Assembly: GCA_019114005.1 (NCBI GenBank)
Contig: DXGH01000065.1
Coordinates: 1-55,896 of the forward strand
Source: Candidatus Acetatifactor stercoripullorum
GTDB taxonomy: Bacteria; Bacillota; Clostridia; Lachnospirales; Lachnospiraceae
DNA: 55,896 nucleotides
Direction: 5' to 3'
Position numbers and translations under genes: made by a program. The notes beneath the pieces were generated by a model. It was not told where the DNA came from and did no database searches. It saw only the letters and a program-made list of their open reading frames with translations. Of this stretch, positions 32,714 to 43,405 are shown piece by piece. The stretch's first letter is position 1. Every line of letters begins with the position of its first letter.

Positions 32714-34980
32714 AGTCCCTCTTTCGGGCCTTCTCCGAAGCTTCCCTGCGCCTCCAGGTTCCCCTTCCATTCCCGGATGCGCTGGGACAATGCTGTGTAA
32801 CGCTTGTTTTCACTTTCGTTGGCAATCATCTCTCTGACTGTATCACTGCTGCCCAATATAGTGACACAGCTTTTGGCACGGGTGATGCCTGTGTAGAGGA
32901 GATTACGGTTAAATAAAAGCCTCGGCCCCCCTAGAAGAGGCATAATCACCGCAGGATACTCGCTCCCCTGTGCCTTGTGTATGGTTATGGCGTAGGACAG
33001 TTCCAGCTCCTCCAGCAGAGAAAACGGATAGGTCACTCTCCTGTGCTCGTCAAATTCCACCACCAAGCTTGCCGCCCCTTCGTTGATCTCCAAAATTCTG
33101 CCCATATCTCCGTTGAATACCCCCGTGCCCCTGTCAATGGGAATGCCATAACGGCTGACAATCTCCCACTCCAGCTGATAATTATTCCTGATCTGCATCA
33201 CCTTATCGCCTTCTCTGTACAGCGTGCTGCCGCTAAGGTGCTCTTTTTTTCGGGGGTCAGGCGGATTTAAATATCTCTGCAGAATGCCGTTTAAGGTTTC
33301 GCAGCCCAGGCTTCCCTTTCTCATGGGGGTCAACACCTGTATGTCGAAGGGTTCTGCTTCCACATATCCCGGCAGCTTATCCTGAATCAGCTGTATCATA
33401 TGCTTATATATGACATTAACGTCCCTTCTTTCCAGCAGGAAAAAATCCCGGGATTTATTGTCCAGGGCAATCTGCTCTCCCTTGTTAATCCGGTGGGCGT
33501 TCACCACAATATCGCTTCTTTCCGCCTGCCGGAATATTTTCTGCAGCACCACCATGGGAAAGGCCCTGCTGCTCATCACATCCCTGAGCACCTGCCCCGG
33601 CCCCACGCTGGGAAGCTGGTTTACATCCCCCACCAGAATTAGTCTGGTGCCTGGCATCACCGCTCTGAGCAGAGACTGGAAAAGGTGGATATCCACCATG
33701 GACATCTCATCTATAATCACCACATCCGCCTCCAGCGGGTTTTGCTCATTTTTTTCAAATTTTGCTCTTCCTCCGTCCTGGTCCGACAACGCGCTGTTTA
33801 GCTCCAGCAGCCGGTGTATGGTTCTGGCCTCAAAGCCTGTGGCCTCAGTCATCCGCTTGGCCGCCCTGCCCGTGGGCGCCGCCAGAAAAATGTCCAGCCC
33901 CTCTGCCTCGAAATAGCGGATCATCATATTGATGGTAGTGGTTTTCCCCGTGCCGGGCCCTCCTGAAAGGATAAAAAGTCCATTTTGTATACATTCCATC
34001 ACTGCCTTCAGCTGAAGCCCGTCAAGCTCCATCTGCAGCTCCCCGGCCTGCTTTTTAAGCCGCCTTAGAACAGCTTCCTCCCCGGAAGACGTCTGCCCCT
34101 CCATCATGGGAATATTCAGCTCATGAAGCATTCTTGCGCAGTTCAATTCCGCATAATAATAGGAGGCGGCAAACACATTCTCCCCCTTGATCACCAGCTT
34201 TTTGTCCATCATCAGGTTTTCCGCCTGTGGACGAATATTCTCTTTGCTTACTCCAAGTAATATATGCGCTCTCTCAAGCAGAATATTCATGGGAAGATAG
34301 CAGTGTCCCTCTCCTGCAGCCTGCAGCAGCGAATACAAAAGTCCGCTGCGGATTCTATAATCGGAATCCGTGTGAATCCCGATTTTGGCAGCAATCTCAT
34401 CTGCAATTTTAAAGCCAACGCCGTTTATATCCTCAGCCAGTCTGTACGGGTTTTCCTTTAAAATACGGTAAAGGTCACTCCCATAAGCATCGTAAATTTT
34501 CACCGCCAGGGTATTGGATATGCCGTACTGCTGCAGATAGACAAGGGCTTCCCGAAGCTCCCTTTTCTCCTCCATCTGTACGGCTATTTCCATGGCCTTC
34601 CGCTCACTGATACCCTTGATCTCCGCAAGCCGCTCCGGCTCCTCCTCTATAATCCGAAAGGTATCGCTGCCGAATTTCTTTACGATCCGTGCCGCCAGGG
34701 CTGCTCCCACTCCCTTCACAGCTCCTGAGCCCAGATAACGTTCCATGCTCACACTGTCCTTTGGCGCCGTCACCTGGTAGGCACTGATCTTAAACTGGCT
34801 TCCATACACAGGGTGCTCTACAAGCTCTCCCTGAGCCGTTATGGTTTCCCCCTGGGCCAGTCCTCTGCACATGCCTACACAGGTGATCTCTTCCCCCTCC
34901 GCCGCCAGATTCATCACCGTATATCCGTTTTCTTTGTTTTGGAAAATAATGTGCTCCACATATCCGTTTACTGTTTCCAT
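32710..34980 (-). CDS. recD2: RecD2-type ATP-dependent DNA helicase
   Basis: The ~756-aa protein has a YrrC-like N-terminal OB domain (METVNGYVEHIIFQNKENGYTV), helix-hairpin-helix segments (YLGSGAVKGVGAALAARIVKKFG, LAEDINGVGFKIADEIA), then superfamily 1 motifs: Walker A LSGGPGTGKTTTINMM, DEMSMVDIHLFQ, GDVNQLPSVGPGQVL and YAITIHKAQGSEYP. RecD2 acts in repair and mismatch or recombination control without RecBC. The start at 34980 fits the family; 23 extra codons upstream are open but carry no RBS. Confidence 0.92.
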   Translation of the reverse strand: METVNGYVEHIIFQNKENGYTVMNLAAEGEEITCVGMCRGLAQGETITAQGELVEHPVYGSQFKISAYQVTAPKDSVSMERYLGSGAVKGVGAALAARIVKKFGSDTFRIIEEEPERLAEIKGISERKAMEIAVQMEEKRELREALVYLQQYGISNTLAVKIYDAYGSDLYRILKENPYRLAEDINGVGFKIADEIAAKIGIHTDSDYRIRSGLLYSLLQAAGEGHCYLPMNILLERAHILLGVSKENIRPQAENLMMDKKLVIKGENVFAASYYYAELNCARMLHELNIPMMEGQTSSGEEAVLRRLKKQAGELQMELDGLQLKAVMECIQNGLFILSGGPGTGKTTTINMMIRYFEAEGLDIFLAAPTGRAAKRMTEATGFEARTIHRLLELNSALSDQDGGRAKFEKNEQNPLEADVVIIDEMSMVDIHLFQSLLRAVMPGTRLILVGDVNQLPSVGPGQVLRDVMSSRAFPMVVLQKIFRQAERSDIVVNAHRINKGEQIALDNKSRDFFLLERRDVNVIYKHMIQLIQDKLPGYVEAEPFDIQVLTPMRKGSLGCETLNGILQRYLNPPDPRKKEHLSGSTLYREGDKVMQIRNNYQLEWEIVSRYGIPIDRGTGVFNGDMGRILEINEGAASLVVEFDEHRRVTYPFSLLEELELSYAITIHKAQGSEYPAVIMPLLGGPRLLFNRNLLYTGITRAKSCVTILGSSDTVREMIANESENKRYTALSQRIREWKGNLEAQGSFGEGPKEGL

Positions 34981-35067
34981 ATCCCGTCTTTCACCCTGCC
35001 GTTTCGCGGCGTTCGCCGAATAGACGCGCAGACGCGTCCCCCGGCTCACTGCCCGTGGGAATAAAGA

Positions 35068-35089
35068 AAGCTGCCGATAACAGCAGCTT
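35068..35089 (-). terminator. Probable terminator after the flagellar rod genes
   Basis: Minus strand AAGCTGC and GCAGCTT form a 7-bp stem with 8-base loop, followed by TCTTTATT. It lies just past the rod-binding protein gene. A second GC-rich hairpin, GACGCG/CGCGTC, sits near 35025-35040. The remaining 34981-35100 spacer shows no gene. Confidence 0.55.
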
Positions 35090-35100
35090 AAAAAAATAAT

Positions 35101-35448
35101 CTATAAATCATAGTTGCGCTTCATCTGTTCATAAAGCATCTGCGCAAGGCCAAGGCTGTTCTGCTCCACAGACTCCGACGCGATATTTTGTATCATCTGA
35201 TCCTTATAGAAATCCACCATGGAGGAGGTGGAACCGGATGTGCTTTCGCTTTCCGGGATGGTATCCATCATTTCCTTAAACATCTGCTCCAGAAAATACG
35301 CCTCAAATTGTTTGCAGGCATCCATCAGCTCTTCATCGTTCGCCTGGGAGTAATCCGTTTTCAGCTGATTCTCCAGCTTAGAAGCGGTCTGATTGGAGGC
35401 ATCGGCATAAATGTCACTGTACATAGAAGTAATACTGCTGATATCCAT
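35101..35448 (-). CDS. FlgJ-type rod-binding protein (no muramidase domain)
   Basis: The 115-aa protein has the rod-binding signature: DEELMDACKQFEAYFLEQMFKEMMDTIP, SSMVDFYKDQM and IASESVEQNSLGLAQMLYEQMKRN. It corresponds to the N-terminal half of FlgJ and lacks the C-terminal glucosaminidase of proteobacterial FlgJ, as usual in Firmicutes. It should cap or fold the growing flagellar rod. AAGGAGG precedes the start and the gene follows flgG by 14 bp. Confidence 0.88.
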   Translation of the reverse strand: MDISSITSMYSDIYADASNQTASKLENQLKTDYSQANDEELMDACKQFEAYFLEQMFKEMMDTIPESESTSGSTSSMVDFYKDQMIQNIASESVEQNSLGLAQMLYEQMKRNYDL

Positions 35449-35462
35449 TTCTTCCTGCCTCC

Positions 35463-36278
35463 TTATCTTCTCAGATTGTTAGCCTGCTGCAGCATCTCGT
35501 CCGAGGCTGTGATTGCCTTTGAATTCAGCTCATAGGCCCGCTGCGCCACAATCATATTTACCATCTCATCTACCACCTGCACGTTGGAGCTCTCCAGATA
35601 GCCCTGTATGACGGTGCTTCTCTCCACTATATTGCTGGTGGCCTCGTTGATGGCCTGTCCGCTGGCAGCAGTAACCGCATAAAGGCTTTCTCCCATTTTT
35701 TCCAAACCGTTCGGATTGTTAAACTGGAACACACCGATGGTGATGCCGATGGGCTGCAGGTTCTCATTGGCATCCGGATAATATAAGCTTCCGTCCTCGC
35801 CTACAGTAATGTCGCTCACAATATAATTGTTCCCCAAAATGATAGGGTTTCCGGCTGTGCTGAGCACAGGGAGCCCATCTGTAGTAGCCAGCATATTGCC
35901 GTTAGCCGCCAGGGTAAACTGCAGATTGCCGTTTCTTGTGTAATAGGTATTGCCGTCCTCTCCCCGCACGGCAAAGAATCCTTTTCCATCAATGGCAAAG
36001 GCCGTAGGGCTTTCCGAAGCCACGAGATTTCCCTGGGTAAAAATGGAAGAAATGGACGCATTGCGCACTCCCAGTCCCACCTGCGCTCCCACAGGCTTGT
36101 TTTCGCCGTTTGCGCTTGTAGTCTCAGTCTGAATATTCTGATAGAGCAGGCTTTTGAATTCATTCACCTGGGTCTTATAGCCCTGGGTATTCACATTTGC
36201 CAGGTTGTTCGCAATTGTGTCAACGTTTGTCTGCTGCGCAATCATACCGGTTGCCGCTGTCCATAAACTACGTACCAT
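35463..36278 (-). CDS. flgG: Flagellar basal-body rod protein FlgG/FlhP
   Basis: The 271-aa protein starts MVRSLWTAATGMIAQQTNVDTIANNLANVNTQGYKTQ, the rod/hook N-terminal helix, and ends LESSNVQVVDEMVNMIVAQRAYELNSKAITASDEMLQQANNLRR, the C-terminal coiled partner. It builds the distal rod of the flagellum. In Bacillus the mbl-flhO-flhP order matches mbl and the two genes here, so FlhP is the likely orthologue. AAGGAGAAAC is the RBS. Confidence 0.92.
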   Translation of the reverse strand: MVRSLWTAATGMIAQQTNVDTIANNLANVNTQGYKTQVNEFKSLLYQNIQTETTSANGENKPVGAQVGLGVRNASISSIFTQGNLVASESPTAFAIDGKGFFAVRGEDGNTYYTRNGNLQFTLAANGNMLATTDGLPVLSTAGNPIILGNNYIVSDITVGEDGSLYYPDANENLQPIGITIGVFQFNNPNGLEKMGESLYAVTAASGQAINEATSNIVERSTVIQGYLESSNVQVVDEMVNMIVAQRAYELNSKAITASDEMLQQANNLRR

Positions 36279-36314
36279 ATTGTTTCTCCTTTTTGGTGTC
36301 CTTTATCCTTAGGT

Positions 36315-37094
36315 TTATTGTACTCTTCCCAGCTGATTTACGGCAATCTCAAGAGAGCTGTCATAGGTCTGCACGATTTTCTGATTACTCTCATAGGCCC
36401 GGGTAATGCTGATCAGATTTACCATTTCCGACACGATCTGGACATTTGCCATTTCAAGATAGCCGGAATTTACCTCTGCATCGGAATTGATGATCTCAGC
36501 ACCTTCCACAGGCTGAAAATAGGTTTCTCCATATTTTTCCAGATAGTCATAGTCGGCAAAGTCCACCACTTGAATCTGCGCCACACGGGTGCCGTTCTGG
36601 CTGATGTTGCCGTCGCTGTCAATTTCAGAATCCAGAAGAGTGTTCAGCTGGATTCTGCGGTTCTGGGTATCCAGAACATAGTCTCCGTCCTGGGTCACCA
36701 GATAGCCCTCCCTGGTCAGCGTAAACTGACCGGCTCTGGTATACTTTGTGAAGGTCTCCCCCGCCTTGTTGGTATATTCAATGACGAAAAAGCCGTCTCC
36801 TGACAATGCAAGGTCATAAGTGTTTCCGGTGACCCGGAAAGACCCCTGGCTGTAGTCCGTGTAGTTTTCACCAATCTTTACACCGGGATTGTTGATACCG
36901 GTTCTCTGCACATTCTGAACGCCAACGGAGGCGTCCTTGATCTTTACCGTGAGAATGTCGTCAAAGGACTGGCTGGTGGAGCCTTCCTTCTTAAATCCCA
37001 CCGTGGAGGCATTGGCCAGATTATTGGTGAGAATATCCATTCTGTTTTGTTCGTTTATCAGGCCCGTGTAGGCCGTGTACAATCCCTTCAGCAT
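36315..37094 (-). CDS. flgF: Flagellar rod protein FlgF/FlhO-like
   Basis: The 259-aa protein starts MLKGLYTAYTGLINEQNRMDILTNNLANASTVGFKKEG and ends LEMANVQIVSEMVNLISITRAYESNQKIVQTYDSSLEIAVNQLGRVQ, the paired N- and C-terminal helices of proximal/distal rod proteins. A central domain has GDGFFVIEYTNKAGETFTKYTRAGQFTLTREGYLVTQDGDYVL. ATG 37094 has GAGGAG 7 bases upstream; the frame opens further to 37166 without RBS. It is co-transcribed with mbl. Confidence 0.9.
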   Translation of the reverse strand: MLKGLYTAYTGLINEQNRMDILTNNLANASTVGFKKEGSTSQSFDDILTVKIKDASVGVQNVQRTGINNPGVKIGENYTDYSQGSFRVTGNTYDLALSGDGFFVIEYTNKAGETFTKYTRAGQFTLTREGYLVTQDGDYVLDTQNRRIQLNTLLDSEIDSDGNISQNGTRVAQIQVVDFADYDYLEKYGETYFQPVEGAEIINSDAEVNSGYLEMANVQIVSEMVNLISITRAYESNQKIVQTYDSSLEIAVNQLGRVQ

Positions 37095-37110
37095 AAAACG
37101 TCTCCTCTTC

Positions 37111-38103
37111 TCAGTTCTCCCGGTAGCCTGCCAAAAATTCGACATATCTTCCGGTGCCGATGGCAACTGCCGTCATAGGGTCCTCAGCAGTCATGGTGTT
37201 GATGCCTGTCTTGGCCGAAATCAAATCCTCCAGACCCCGAAGCAGGCTTCCGCCTCCTGTAAGCACAATGCCCCTGTCCGCAATATCCGCAGCCAGCTCC
37301 GGAGGCGTCTTTTCCAAAACGCTGTGTATGGTCTCCACAATCTGTGCGGTGGTTTCCCTGAGGGCTTCCTCCGTCTCCTCAGAGGACACCTTGACGGTCT
37401 TTGGCAGACCAGTTACCAGGTTCCGCCCCCTCACGTCCATATAATCCACTTCCGGCCGCTTGTAAGCCGACCCGATTTTAATCTTCAGATCCTCTGCCGT
37501 TCTTTCTCCGATCAGAAGATTATGTTTTTTCCGCATATAGCGGACAATGGCTTCGTCAAAATCATCTCCCGCAATTTTAATAGAAGCGCTGACCACCGTG
37601 CCGCCCAGAGAAATCACAGCAATGTCGGAGGTTCCTCCCCCGATATCCACGATCATGTTTCCACAGGGCTTAGAAATGTCTATGCCTGCACCGATGGCTG
37701 CGGCAATGGGCTCCTCAATGATGGACACCTCTCTTGCCCCCGCCTGATAGGTCGCATCCTCAACAGCCTTCTTTTCCACCTCCGTCACACCGCTGGGCAC
37801 ACACACCGCAATGCGGGGCTTACGGAAGGTTCTCTTTCCCAGAGCCTTCTGGATAAAATATTTCATCATCTTTTCGGTGACGGTATAATCAGAAATTACA
37901 CCCTGGCGCAGCGGTCTTACCGCCACAATGTTGCCGGGCGTTCTTCCCAGCATAAGACGGGCATCCTCTCCGATGGCCTTTATTTTATTGGTATCTCTAT
38001 CAAACGCAACAACAGAGGGCTCCTTTAAAACCACGCCCTTTCCTCTGATGTAAACTAAAATGCTGGCTGTTCCCAGGTCAATTCCGATGTCTGTGCACTG
38101 CAT
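37111..38103 (-). CDS. mbl: MreB-family rod-shape protein (Mbl-like)
   Basis: The 330-aa actin-like ATPase has phosphate-1 motif DIGIDLGTASILVYIRGKGVV, the phosphate-2 region NMIVDIGGGTSDIAVISLGG, and the adenosine motif GIVLTGGGSLLRGLEDLI. It polymerises under the membrane and guides side-wall synthesis. I favour Mbl over MreB because the two rod genes follow it as in the Bacillus mbl-flhO-flhP cluster and mreCD are absent. The protein sequence alone does not settle this. Confidence 0.85.
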   Translation of the reverse strand: MQCTDIGIDLGTASILVYIRGKGVVLKEPSVVAFDRDTNKIKAIGEDARLMLGRTPGNIVAVRPLRQGVISDYTVTEKMMKYFIQKALGKRTFRKPRIAVCVPSGVTEVEKKAVEDATYQAGAREVSIIEEPIAAAIGAGIDISKPCGNMIVDIGGGTSDIAVISLGGTVVSASIKIAGDDFDEAIVRYMRKKHNLLIGERTAEDLKIKIGSAYKRPEVDYMDVRGRNLVTGLPKTVKVSSEETEEALRETTAQIVETIHSVLEKTPPELAADIADRGIVLTGGGSLLRGLEDLISAKTGINTMTAEDPMTAVAIGTGRYVEFLAGYREN

Positions 38104-38131
38104 AAATCTTATACCCCTTTCTAATGGTATC

Positions 38132-38160
38132 TATATAGCATAATGTTTCTAAACTTTCAA
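38132..38160 (-). promoter_or_regulatory. Promoter of mbl-flgF-flgG operon
   Basis: Minus strand -35 TTGAAA (38160-38155), 17-bp spacer, -10 TATATA (38137-38132), then GAAAGGGG before the ATG at 38103. A second -10-like TATAAT lies further upstream near 38180. Confidence 0.6.
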
Positions 38161-38217
38161 TTTTTAGTCATACACGACATATTATAACTGAAATGATTCC
38201 ATTTTCATAGGGGTTTC

Positions 38218-38237
38218 ATAAAATTTTAAAATTTTAT
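38218..38237. repeat. 20-bp perfect AT palindrome after uvrA
   Basis: ATAAAATTTTAAAATTTTAT is its own reverse complement. It lies 22 bp past the uvrA stop and may take part in transcription termination or be a structural AT element. It has no GC, so its stem would be weak. Confidence 0.4.
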
Positions 38238-38258
38238 CGGCAGAAAACCCTGTATTCT

Positions 38259-41111
38259 TTAGCGTTTTTCCAGCATTTTTTTCACATACAGACCTGTGTA
38301 AGAGTTTTTATTTGCCGCCACCTCCTCGGGAGTGCCTTTGGCAATCACAGTGCCGCCCTTGTCGCCTCCCTCAGGACCGATGTCAATGATATAATCCGCC
38401 GTCTTTATCACATCAAGATTGTGCTCGATCACCACAACCGTATTCCCACCGTCCGCCAGCCTGTGCAAAATCTCCACGAGCTTATGCACATCCGCAAAAT
38501 GCAGACCCGTAGTGGGCTCGTCCAGAATATAAATGGTTTTTCCGGTGCTGCGGCGGCTCAGCTCTGTGGCAAGCTTGATTCTCTGGGCCTCTCCGCCGGA
38601 AAGGGTGGTGGAGGGCTGTCCCAGCTTCACATAGGAAAGCCCTACGTCGTACAAAGTCTCGATCTTTCGGCGGATGGACGGAACATTCTCAAAAAAGGCC
38701 AAAGCCTCCTCCACCGTCATGTCCAGCACATCAAATATACTCTTTCCCTTGTATTTTACATCCAGCGTTTCCCGATTGTAGCGCTTCCCGCCGCAGACCT
38801 CACAGGGCACATATACGTCCGGCAGAAAGTGCATCTCAATTTTGAGGATGCCGTCTCCGCCGCAGGCCTCGCAGCGGCCTCCTTTTACGTTAAAGCTGAA
38901 CCGCCCCTTGCCATATCCCTTGGCCTTGGCATCCGCCGTGGATGCGAACAGGTCTCTGATCTGGTCGAACACTCCCGTATAGGTGGCCGGATTGGAGCGG
39001 GGGGTGCGTCCGATAGGGGACTGGTCAATGTCAATCACCTTGTCCAGCTGTTCCAGGCCCAAAATATCCTTATGCTTCCCCGGAATACATCTTGCCCGGT
39101 TCAAGTCCCGGGCCAGATGCTTGTAAAGAATCTCATTGACCAGAGAGCTCTTGCCGGAGCCCGACACACCGGTAACACAGGTCATCACACCCAGCGGGAT
39201 TTCCACGTCAATATTTTTCAGGTTATTTTCCCGGGCGCCCAGCACCTTGAGCCACCCTGTAGGTTTCCTTCTCTCCTCCGGAATGGGAATCTTTAGCTCT
39301 CCGCTTAAATATTTCCCAGTGACAGATCCCGGCGTATTCATAATTTCCTCCGCCGTTCCGCAGGCTACGATCTCTCCTCCGTGGGAGCCGGCCCCCGGTC
39401 CCACATCCACAATATAGTCCGCCGCCCGCATGGTGTCCTCATCGTGTTCCACCACAATCAGAGTATTGCCCAAGTCTCTGAGATTTTTCAAGGTATTTAA
39501 AAGCTTATCATTGTCCCGCTGGTGCAGGCCGATGCTGGGCTCGTCCAGAATGTAGCAGACACCCACCAGGCCCGATCCGATTTGTGTGGCAAGACGAATA
39601 CGCTGGGCCTCCCCGCCGGAAAGGGTGGCGGTGGCTCTTGCCAGAGAAAGATATTCCAGACCCACGTCCAGTAAAAATCCTACCCTTGCACGGATTTCCT
39701 TTAACACCTGTTTGCCGATGAGCTGCTGCTGGCTGCTCAGCTGCATATTCTGGACAAATTCATAGAGTTTGCGCACAGACAAAGAGGTCACTTCGTATAT
39801 GTTCTTCCCACTGACCGTCACCGCCAGAGATTCCTTTTTCAAACGCATTCCCTTGCATTCCCTGCAGGGAGTGATCCGCATAAAGCTTTCATATTCCTGC
39901 TTCACAATCTCCGAGGCTGTCTCCCGGTACTTCCGTTCCACATTTCGAATCAATCCTTCAAAGGCCACCGGGTAAATTCCCTTTCCACGCTGGCCCTGAT
40001 AGTGAACCTCCACCTCTTTGCCGTTAGTGCCCTGCAGAATAATATTTTTTATCTTCTCGGGATAATCCTCAAAAGGCGTGTCCAGATCAAACCCATATTC
40101 CTTACACAAGGCCTGCAGGATAGCGTTGGTAAAGCTGCTCTTATCCGTGCAGGACTGCCAGCCCATAACGGCGATGGCTCCTTGATTAATGCTCAGGGAT
40201 TTATCGGGAATCATCAAATCTGCGTCAAATTCCATTTTATAGCCCAGCCCAAAGCATTCCGGGCAGGCGCCGAAGGGATTGTTGAAGGAAAAGCTTCTGG
40301 GCTCAATCTCGCTGATGCTGATGCCGCAGTCCGGGCAGGAAAAGCTCTGGCTGAAGGCAAGGGGCTCTCCGCCGATAATGTCCACCAGCAAAAGTCCGTC
40401 CGCCAGCTCCAGCACACTCTCGATGGAATCCGTAAGCCGGCGCTCTATGCCCGCCTTTACCACAAGCCGGTCCACCACAATGTCAATATTATGCTTGATA
40501 TTCTTGTCCAGCCTGATATCCTCCGTGAGCTCATACAGGCTGCCGTCAATGCGCACCCGCACATAGCCGCTTCTCTTGGCCCGATCCAGCACCTTCACAT
40601 GCTCTCCCTTGCGTCCCCGCACCACGGGGGCAAGCAGCTGTATTCTGGTGCCCTCTCCCAGCTCCATGATCTGATCCACCATCTGGTCCACGCTCTGCTT
40701 TGAAATTTCTCTGCCGCATTTGGGGCAATGGGGAATCCCGATTCTGGCGTAAAGCAGTCTGAAATAATCGTAAATTTCCGTCACAGTTCCCACAGTGGAG
40801 CGGGGATTACGGTTTGTGGATTTCTGGTCAATGGAAATGGCAGGAGAAAGTCCGTCGATACGCTCCACATTAGGCTTCTCCATCTGTCCCAAAAACTGTC
40901 TGGCGTAGGAGGACAGGGATTCCATATAACGCCGCTGGCCTTCCGCATAAATGGTGTCAAAGGCCAGCGAGGATTTTCCGGACCCTGACATTCCGGTCAA
41001 AACCACCAGCTCATTTCTGGGGATATCCACATTTACATTTTTTAAATTATGTTCCCTTGCCCCGCGTATTTTAATATATTCCCGGGGGCGCATCTTCTTT
41101 GCTTCTTCCAC
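38259..41111 (-). CDS. uvrA: Excinuclease ABC subunit A
   Basis: The 950-aa protein has two ABC ATPase modules. Walker A is seen in [14 protein letters not shown] and [14 protein letters not shown], and signatures in [16 protein letters not shown] and [16 protein letters not shown]. Zinc-finger Cys pairs appear (CPDCGISI...CPECFG and CEACGG...CEVCGG). It finds bulky DNA lesions and loads UvrB. GTG 41111 has AGAGGAAAG upstream. It is 62 bp downstream of uvrB and forms the usual uvrBA operon. Codon use is host-like throughout. Confidence 0.97.
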   Translation of the reverse strand: MEEAKKMRPREYIKIRGAREHNLKNVNVDIPRNELVVLTGMSGSGKSSLAFDTIYAEGQRRYMESLSSYARQFLGQMEKPNVERIDGLSPAISIDQKSTNRNPRSTVGTVTEIYDYFRLLYARIGIPHCPKCGREISKQSVDQMVDQIMELGEGTRIQLLAPVVRGRKGEHVKVLDRAKRSGYVRVRIDGSLYELTEDIRLDKNIKHNIDIVVDRLVVKAGIERRLTDSIESVLELADGLLLVDIIGGEPLAFSQSFSCPDCGISISEIEPRSFSFNNPFGACPECFGLGYKMEFDADLMIPDKSLSINQGAIAVMGWQSCTDKSSFTNAILQALCKEYGFDLDTPFEDYPEKIKNIILQGTNGKEVEVHYQGQRGKGIYPVAFEGLIRNVERKYRETASEIVKQEYESFMRITPCRECKGMRLKKESLAVTVSGKNIYEVTSLSVRKLYEFVQNMQLSSQQQLIGKQVLKEIRARVGFLLDVGLEYLSLARATATLSGGEAQRIRLATQIGSGLVGVCYILDEPSIGLHQRDNDKLLNTLKNLRDLGNTLIVVEHDEDTMRAADYIVDVGPGAGSHGGEIVACGTAEEIMNTPGSVTGKYLSGELKIPIPEERRKPTGWLKVLGARENNLKNIDVEIPLGVMTCVTGVSGSGKSSLVNEILYKHLARDLNRARCIPGKHKDILGLEQLDKVIDIDQSPIGRTPRSNPATYTGVFDQIRDLFASTADAKAKGYGKGRFSFNVKGGRCEACGGDGILKIEMHFLPDVYVPCEVCGGKRYNRETLDVKYKGKSIFDVLDMTVEEALAFFENVPSIRRKIETLYDVGLSYVKLGQPSTTLSGGEAQRIKLATELSRRSTGKTIYILDEPTTGLHFADVHKLVEILHRLADGGNTVVVIEHNLDVIKTADYIIDIGPEGGDKGGTVIAKGTPEEVAANKNSYTGLYVKKMLEKR

Positions 41112-41173
41112 AACTTTCCTCTTTCCTCGTTTTCTTCTATCTGCCTATCCTTTTATCTTGTCTCTTTTCCGGA

Positions 41174-43162
41174 TTATTCCTCATCCATTTCCTGCAGCCG
41201 CTTTTTCAGCTCAATCATTTTATCCCTGAGCTCTGCAGCCGCTTCAAAATTCAGATCCGCAGCCGCCCTCTGCATCTTCTTCTGAATGTCCGCAATCAGC
41301 TTCTCCAGTTCCTTACGGTTCATGGACTCCGGATCTTTCTCAAAGCGCAGCTCCTCCTTGGCAATCACCTTGGAAATACTGATCAGGTCTCTCACTGCTT
41401 TCTTTATGGTCTGGGGCGTGATGCCATGCTCCTCATTATACTTCATCTGAATCTCTCGCCGCCTGTTGGTTTCCTCCAGTGCAGCCCTCATGGAATCTGT
41501 GATAGTGTCCGCATACATGATCACATGTCCCTCTGCATTTCTGGCAGCACGTCCGATAGTCTGTATCAGAGAAGTCTCGCTTCTCAAAAAGCCCTCCTTG
41601 TCCGCATCCAAAATAGCCACCAGGGAAATCTCCGGGATATCCAGACCCTCCCGCAGCAGATTGATACCCACCAGCACGTCAAATACATCCAAGCGCATAT
41701 CCCGGATGATCTGGGCTCTCTCTAAGGTATCGATATCCGAGTGCAGATATTTTACCCGGATTCCCACTTCCTTCATGTAGTCTGTCAAGTCCTCGGCCAT
41801 CCGCTTGGTAAGGGTGGTAATCAGCACCTTGTTGTGCTTTGCGGTCTCCTTGTTTACCTCTCCCACAAGATCGTCTATCTGCCCTTCCACCGGGCGCACC
41901 TCTACCTTGGGGTCTAAAAGTCCCGTGGGGCGGATAATCTGCTCCGCCCGCAGCAGCTCATGCTCCTCCTCATAACGGGAGGGAGTGGCCGACACAAACA
42001 GCATCTGGTCAATATGGGACTCAAATTCCTCAAAATTTAACGGCCTGTTGTCCAAGGCGGAGGGCAGTCTGAAGCCGTAATCCACCAGCGTAGTCTTTCG
42101 GGACCTGTCCCCCGCATACATGCCGCCGATCTGTGGTATGGTCATATGGGACTCATCTATGATGATAAGATAGTCGTCCCCGAAAAAGTCCATCAGGGTC
42201 ATGGGGGGCGCCCCCTCCGGCATCCCGTTCAAATGCCGGGAATAGTTTTCAATGCCGGAGCAGAAGCCTGTCTCCCGCAGCATTTCCACATCAAAATTGG
42301 TGCGCTCCGCAATGCGCTGGGCTTCAATCAGCTTGTCCTCGCTCTTAAAGTACCGTACCCGCTCCTCCAGCTCCTTTTCAATATTGTCGCAGGCAGCCTT
42401 GATCTTATCCTGGGATACCACATAGTGAGAGGCCGGAAAGATAACGATATGGTTCAAAACCGCATGAACCTTTCCGCTCAGGGGCTCCACCTCCGCAATC
42501 CGGTCTATCTCATCTCCAAAAAACTCAATGCGGATCAGGTAATCTCCTCCCTGAGCGGGATTTATTTCTATCACATCTCCTCTCACCCGAAAGGAGCTTC
42601 TCTGCAAATCCATGTCATTGCGGGTATACTGTATGTCCACCAGCTCCCGAAGCACCTGGTCCCGGTCCTTGATCATGCCCGGACGGAGGGAAACCACCAT
42701 GCTCTTGTACTCCTCAGGACTGCCCAGGCCGTAAATACAGGACACGCTGGCAACCACGATCACGTCCCGCCGCTCTGCCAGCGCCGCCGTTGCAGACAGG
42801 CGCAGCTTCTCTATCTCATCGTTGATGGAGGAGTCTTTGGCGATATAGGTATCCGAGGAGGGAACATACGCCTCCGGCTGGTAGTAATCATAGTAGGACA
42901 CAAAATATTCTACTGCGTTTTCCGGGAAGAATTCGCGGAACTCGCCATATAATTGGGCCGCAAGGGTTTTGTTGTGTGCAATAATGAGTGTCGGTTTATT
43001 TAATGCGGCGATTACATTTGCCATTGTAAATGTTTTGCCGGAACCCGTAACCCCTAGTAAAGTTTGGAATTGGTTGCCTTTTTGGAACCCTTCCACCAGT
43101 GCTTTTATTGCCTGTGGTTGGTCGCCGGTTGGGGCAAATTCACTGTGTAATTTGAACTCCAT
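41174..43162 (-). CDS. uvrB: Excinuclease ABC subunit B, chimeric 5' end
   Basis: The 662-aa protein is complete: Walker [15 protein letters not shown], the beta-hairpin region [27 protein letters not shown], helicase motifs [20 protein letters not shown] and QTIGRAARN, and a C-terminal UVR motif. Codons 1 to about 88 are AT-ending (GCA, AAA, TTA, ATT) while codons from Ser89/Tyr90 on are GC-rich like uvrA. The change falls where a second uvrB 5' fragment at 55321-55593 breaks off. I infer that the 5' end and promoter were supplied by an inserted island while the rest is native. The protein is predicted functional, as no motif is disturbed. Confidence 0.95.
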   Translation of the reverse strand: MEFKLHSEFAPTGDQPQAIKALVEGFQKGNQFQTLLGVTGSGKTFTMANVIAALNKPTLIIAHNKTLAAQLYGEFREFFPENAVEYFVSYYDYYQPEAYVPSSDTYIAKDSSINDEIEKLRLSATAALAERRDVIVVASVSCIYGLGSPEEYKSMVVSLRPGMIKDRDQVLRELVDIQYTRNDMDLQRSSFRVRGDVIEINPAQGGDYLIRIEFFGDEIDRIAEVEPLSGKVHAVLNHIVIFPASHYVVSQDKIKAACDNIEKELEERVRYFKSEDKLIEAQRIAERTNFDVEMLRETGFCSGIENYSRHLNGMPEGAPPMTLMDFFGDDYLIIIDESHMTIPQIGGMYAGDRSRKTTLVDYGFRLPSALDNRPLNFEEFESHIDQMLFVSATPSRYEEEHELLRAEQIIRPTGLLDPKVEVRPVEGQIDDLVGEVNKETAKHNKVLITTLTKRMAEDLTDYMKEVGIRVKYLHSDIDTLERAQIIRDMRLDVFDVLVGINLLREGLDIPEISLVAILDADKEGFLRSETSLIQTIGRAARNAEGHVIMYADTITDSMRAALEETNRRREIQMKYNEEHGITPQTIKKAVRDLISISKVIAKEELRFEKDPESMNRKELEKLIADIQKKMQRAAADLNFEAAAELRDKMIELKKRLQEMDEE

Positions 43163-43184
43163 TTCACCACTTCTTTCTCAAAAA

Positions 43185-43214
43185 CTTATAGTAAAAAGTT
43201 TCACTATAAGGCAA
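43185..43214 (-). promoter_or_regulatory. Island-borne uvrB promoter with inverted repeat
   Basis: Minus strand -35 TTGCCT (43214-43209), 18-bp spacer, -10 TATAAG (43190-43185), about 22 bp before the uvrB ATG. CTTATAGT (43185-43192) and ACTATAAG (43203-43210) form a perfect 8-bp inverted repeat across the promoter, a possible operator. The RBS is weak (AAGTGGTG). Confidence 0.55.
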
Positions 43215-43324
43215 TTTTTTGGTCGTTTAATTTATTTTGCGTTCTCTAATTTCTTCCAATTTTTCTCAAATGCACAATTGGGTCACCCAATTCTCATTTT
43301 CAAACTATACGGACCACAAATAAA

Positions 43325-43399
43325 ATATGGACAAATCACCCTATTTTATTCGTGATACAGCTTTTACATCATATCACATAAAGGCTAATTTGTCCATAT
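43325..43399. repeat. 12-bp inverted repeat near the left end of the island
   Basis: ATATGGACAAAT (43325-43336) and ATTTGTCCATAT (43388-43399) are perfect inverted copies 51 bp apart. They contain TGGAC/GTCCA cores that recur near the right end of the island (55231-55268), so they may be recombinase arm sites or paired operators. The whole 43215-43511 stretch has no convincing gene. Confidence 0.6.
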
Positions 43400-43405
43400 G
43401 TTTTA

